Shown here in pieces: positions 5,485-7,579 of a DNA stretch of 7,579 nucleotides (its first letter is position 1; each line of letters starts with the position of its first letter). The DNA is taken from contig JAKBAL010000098.1 of the NCBI GenBank assembly GCA_021809225.1, forward strand, positions 1 through 7,579, in the 5' to 3' direction. The stretch comes from Pseudomonadota bacterium (GTDB lineage Bacteria > Pseudomonadota > Alphaproteobacteria > UBA9655). A model generated the notes under the pieces. The model saw only the letters and a program-made list of their open reading frames with translations, ran no database searches and was not told the DNA's origin. The position numbers and the translations under genes are program-made.

Positions 5485-7579
5485 ATGCTTAAAGATAAAC
5501 TTAAATCGACAGTCAGTGTGTTTGTCCTGTTGAGCTATGTGTCGATAATTTCTCCTGGATATGCTTTAGAAGACGATAATAGTTCAGATCATGAGGGATA
5601 TTCTTCTTCCTTATCGCCTGCAAAGCGGTCCCGCGCTGAGATGACGCCATCGCCAAGATCTCCTTCATCAACCCCCAGTTGTAGCAGCTCTTCTTTACCA
5701 ACTTCTAGTGATACTGCAACCTCAACTGAAGACTCCGCAAAAAGACAACGTGTCTCCCCCATGGTTGGAAGTTCACTAGTGGAAGATGATCCCCAATCGA
5801 ATGAGCCTTTACTTTTGCCTCCTGTGCTTTCTGGAGAAGAGGACTTCAAACAAGCGCAGGCATACTTTGACGCTAACAATTTTGAACAAGCTTTTCAGTC
5901 TTTTCTCAGCGCTGATAAGAAAGGTTGCTCGCAGGCTGCTCTCTTCATAGCGGATATGTATATTCGTGGTCAGGGGACTCAAAAAAACATTACCCGAGGA
6001 TTTGAGTTTTTTAGGGGAGCAGCTGGGAAAGAACAGCGTTCTACATGCGAATGCTCAGGTGGACAGTTAGTGAGAGATTGCTTACAAGCAGGGTGTTCTG
6101 TAGCAAAGACACGTATGGACGACTATGAAAAAGCAATTGTTCGGTACGAGACCGATACTACCCTTATGGCAAGTAGCTATTATCCAAAAATTCTTATGGA
6201 AATTGGAAGAGCTTTTGATTGTCCGTTAGATGATGAAGAGAGATCCAGGTCATACTATCAGCGTGCTGCGGTTCTTGGCTATTGGAGAGCCATTTTAGAG
6301 TTGGAGAGAGAAGAAGAATGTTGTGAGTATACAAAGTGTCTTAATCTTGCAAAGTCTCTTGAAACCACAAATTTAGCAAAAGCGATAAAAATTTATAAGA
6401 AGTTGAGTGACTATGACGTTGTTTCAGCATTAAGATTAGGAGAATTATACGAAAAAGGGCATCCCCCCGTCATTGAACAAGACTTTATCAAAGCTCTTGA
6501 ACTTTACAGGGAGGCATGGGAAGAATCGGGTAAGTCATATGAAGAAGCAGGACTTAAATATGCAGAAATGTATGAAAAGGGTCTTGGGGAAGAACGAGAT
6601 TTAGACGAAGCCTTTTATGTTTATGACAGATTAGAATCTGATAATCCAGAAGCTGCGTATAGGGCAGGATGGCTCCTGGATTTCAATCCTAGATTCTCGC
6701 CTGACCCCAAGCCTTATTATAAAACTGCTGTTCGTGGAGGAAACCTCGACGCTCAGTTTATGATGGGATTGATCAAGAGAGATGGGCGCGATGGAAGTAA
6801 TCAAGATGTTACAAGAGCTTTTCGCTGGTTCCAAAAAGCTGCTAATCAGGGTCATCTTGCATCCTCCTTACTCCTTGCGGAGATGCTTCTAAAATCTCAA
6901 GGCAATCCACAAAATGAGGCTCAGGCTTTTAATAGGTTTAAAGGAATTTACCAAAATGCGAGATTTAAAGAAAGCTGGAGAAGATTTTTTAGGTTCAGCG
7001 AATCACAAAATGAGGAACAGGCTTTTCAATTGTTTAAAGCAAGAATAAGCACGGGAGATATAGAAAGCATCCTAGCAATAACTTATCGTTCAGTGGGAAA
7101 GTATAGACAAGATCTTAGTCTATTGAGGCTCGCTATGGAAAAGAGGAACCTAGCAGCGACTTTCGCATTGGCTGGAATCTATGAAAGAGGGTGGAGAAGT
7201 ATAGATTCTAACCCTGAAGAAGCCTTAGACTTATATATAAGTGCAGGACGAAGAGGTTCTCGGGAGGCTATGGTCAAGGTGGCTGAGGCTTATAAAAACG
7301 GGAAGGGCACCCTCAGATCTTTTTCTGCAGCTTTTAATTGGTTTCGGGACGCAGCTCTTGCCGGACATCAAGAGGCCCGTTGCAAGCAACAACAGCTTTT
7401 TCATTTCTTAATTCCTGAAGCTCTGCGTGGGGCGTATGAGGGTGATTATTTTGATCCGCGCGAACATGATATTTCTATGCTTATTTCTTTGTACCGCCGT
7501 CCAGATTCTCAGCAAATGATTATGAATTACTGGAATACCTTGTTAAATTCTCCCGATCGTGAGGAGATGAGAGATATTT
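5485..7579 (+). CDS. Secreted Sel1-repeat protein with Ser/Pro-rich linker (partial, C-terminus off the right edge)
   Basis: No specific homologue is recognised; 698 codons are open to the edge. Residues 1-27 look like a Sec signal peptide (basic start, hydrophobic VSVFVLLSYVSII, cleavage after GYA). Residues 31-117 are Ser/Pro/Thr-rich, probably disordered, and hold AKRSR (46-50) and AKRQR (85-89). From about 120 onward there are degenerate Sel1/TPR-like helical units: about 150-183, 232-268, 313-345, 352-388, 389-419, 422-457, 556-592 and 593-630. Typical cores are AALFIADMYIRGQGTQ and AFRWFQKAANQGH. A cysteine cluster lies at 188-204. Sel1 proteins are protein-interaction scaffolds, frequent among secreted factors of intracellular bacteria, so a host-directed role is plausible but inferred. 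After about 635 the sequence no longer looks Sel1-like. ATG 5485 is chosen because an in-frame stop lies upstream at 5446-5448 and the signal peptide begins there. Arginine codons are mainly AGA/AGG, unlike the nuo genes. Confidence 0.85.
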   Translation, partial: MLKDKLKSTVSVFVLLSYVSIISPGYALEDDNSSDHEGYSSSLSPAKRSRAEMTPSPRSPSSTPSCSSSSLPTSSDTATSTEDSAKRQRVSPMVGSSLVEDDPQSNEPLLLPPVLSGEEDFKQAQAYFDANNFEQAFQSFLSADKKGCSQAALFIADMYIRGQGTQKNITRGFEFFRGAAGKEQRSTCECSGGQLVRDCLQAGCSVAKTRMDDYEKAIVRYETDTTLMASSYYPKILMEIGRAFDCPLDDEERSRSYYQRAAVLGYWRAILELEREEECCEYTKCLNLAKSLETTNLAKAIKIYKKLSDYDVVSALRLGELYEKGHPPVIEQDFIKALELYREAWEESGKSYEEAGLKYAEMYEKGLGEERDLDEAFYVYDRLESDNPEAAYRAGWLLDFNPRFSPDPKPYYKTAVRGGNLDAQFMMGLIKRDGRDGSNQDVTRAFRWFQKAANQGHLASSLLLAEMLLKSQGNPQNEAQAFNRFKGIYQNARFKESWRRFFRFSESQNEEQAFQLFKARISTGDIESILAITYRSVGKYRQDLSLLRLAMEKRNLAATFALAGIYERGWRSIDSNPEEALDLYISAGRRGSREAMVKVAEAYKNGKGTLRSFSAAFNWFRDAALAGHQEARCKQQQLFHFLIPEALRGAYEGDYFDPREHDISMLISLYRRPDSQQMIMNYWNTLLNSPDREEMRDI
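6908..7038 (+). repeat. In-frame direct repeat pair inside the Sel1-repeat gene
   Basis: Bases 6908-6942 and 7004-7038 match at 29 of 35 positions, starting with the identical 12-mer CACAAAATGAGG and ending with TTTAAA. The offset is 96 bases, exactly 32 codons, so reading frame is kept. The encoded peptides are PQNEAQAFNRFK (475-486) and SQNEEQAFQLFK (507-518). The nucleotide match is higher than between other Sel1 units in this gene, suggesting a relatively recent unit duplication. Confidence 0.65.

Noticed and set aside
5513..5879. Minus-strand ORFs of 62 and 96 codons
   Set aside because: They are antisense to the Ser/Pro-rich start of the Sel1-repeat gene, whose signal peptide and repeats make the plus strand the coding one.
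6631..6855. Minus-strand ORF of 74 codons
   Set aside because: It is antisense to good Sel1 units on the plus strand and shows no independent support.

Overview
The window is a piece of a moderately AT-rich bacterial chromosome, most likely from an alphaproteobacterium. Three things point there: the NuoM and NuoN sequences are of the alphaproteobacterial type, biotin ligase (birA) directly follows nuoN as in many alphaproteobacteria, and the left-hand gene is an alphaproteobacterial-style YejA. The secreted Sel1-repeat protein on the right, with its Ser/Pro-rich eukaryote-like linker, suggests a host-associated lineage such as an intracellular symbiont of protists (Holosporales-like). That lineage guess is inference only.

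Layout. (1) Bases 1-1197, minus strand: the first 399 codons of a YejA-like periplasmic peptide-binding protein, whose C-terminal third lies off the left edge. (2) Bases 1198-1558: a divergent intergenic region. It holds a good sigma70-type promoter facing right, a 10-bp inverted repeat overlapping that promoter, and a doubtful 65-codon basic ORF just before nuoM. (3) Bases 1559-5356, plus strand: a compact nuoM-nuoN-birA operon with gaps of 12 and 9 bases. (4) Bases 5357-5484: a very AT-rich spacer with a weak promoter candidate and a perfect 14-bp palindrome. (5) Bases 5485 to the right edge, plus strand: the first 698 codons of a large secreted Sel1-repeat protein.

NuoM and NuoN are two of the three antiporter-like proton-pumping subunits of respiratory complex I, and all the key charged residues I checked are present. 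BirA attaches biotin to carboxylase carrier proteins and is not part of complex I; its position is a conserved synteny. The nuo/birA block looks like a surviving core of a larger cluster: nuoL is missing on the left and the genes that often follow birA are missing on the right.

The most unusual element is the Sel1-repeat protein. It combines a Sec signal peptide, a disordered Ser/Pro/Thr-rich segment with two AKRxR motifs resembling nuclear-localisation signals, a compact cysteine cluster and many degenerate Sel1/TPR-like units. Its arginine codon use (mostly AGA/AGG) differs strongly from the neighbouring nuo genes. It is a plausible host-directed effector, but nothing in the window proves that. 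No RNA genes, CRISPR arrays or mobile elements were seen.
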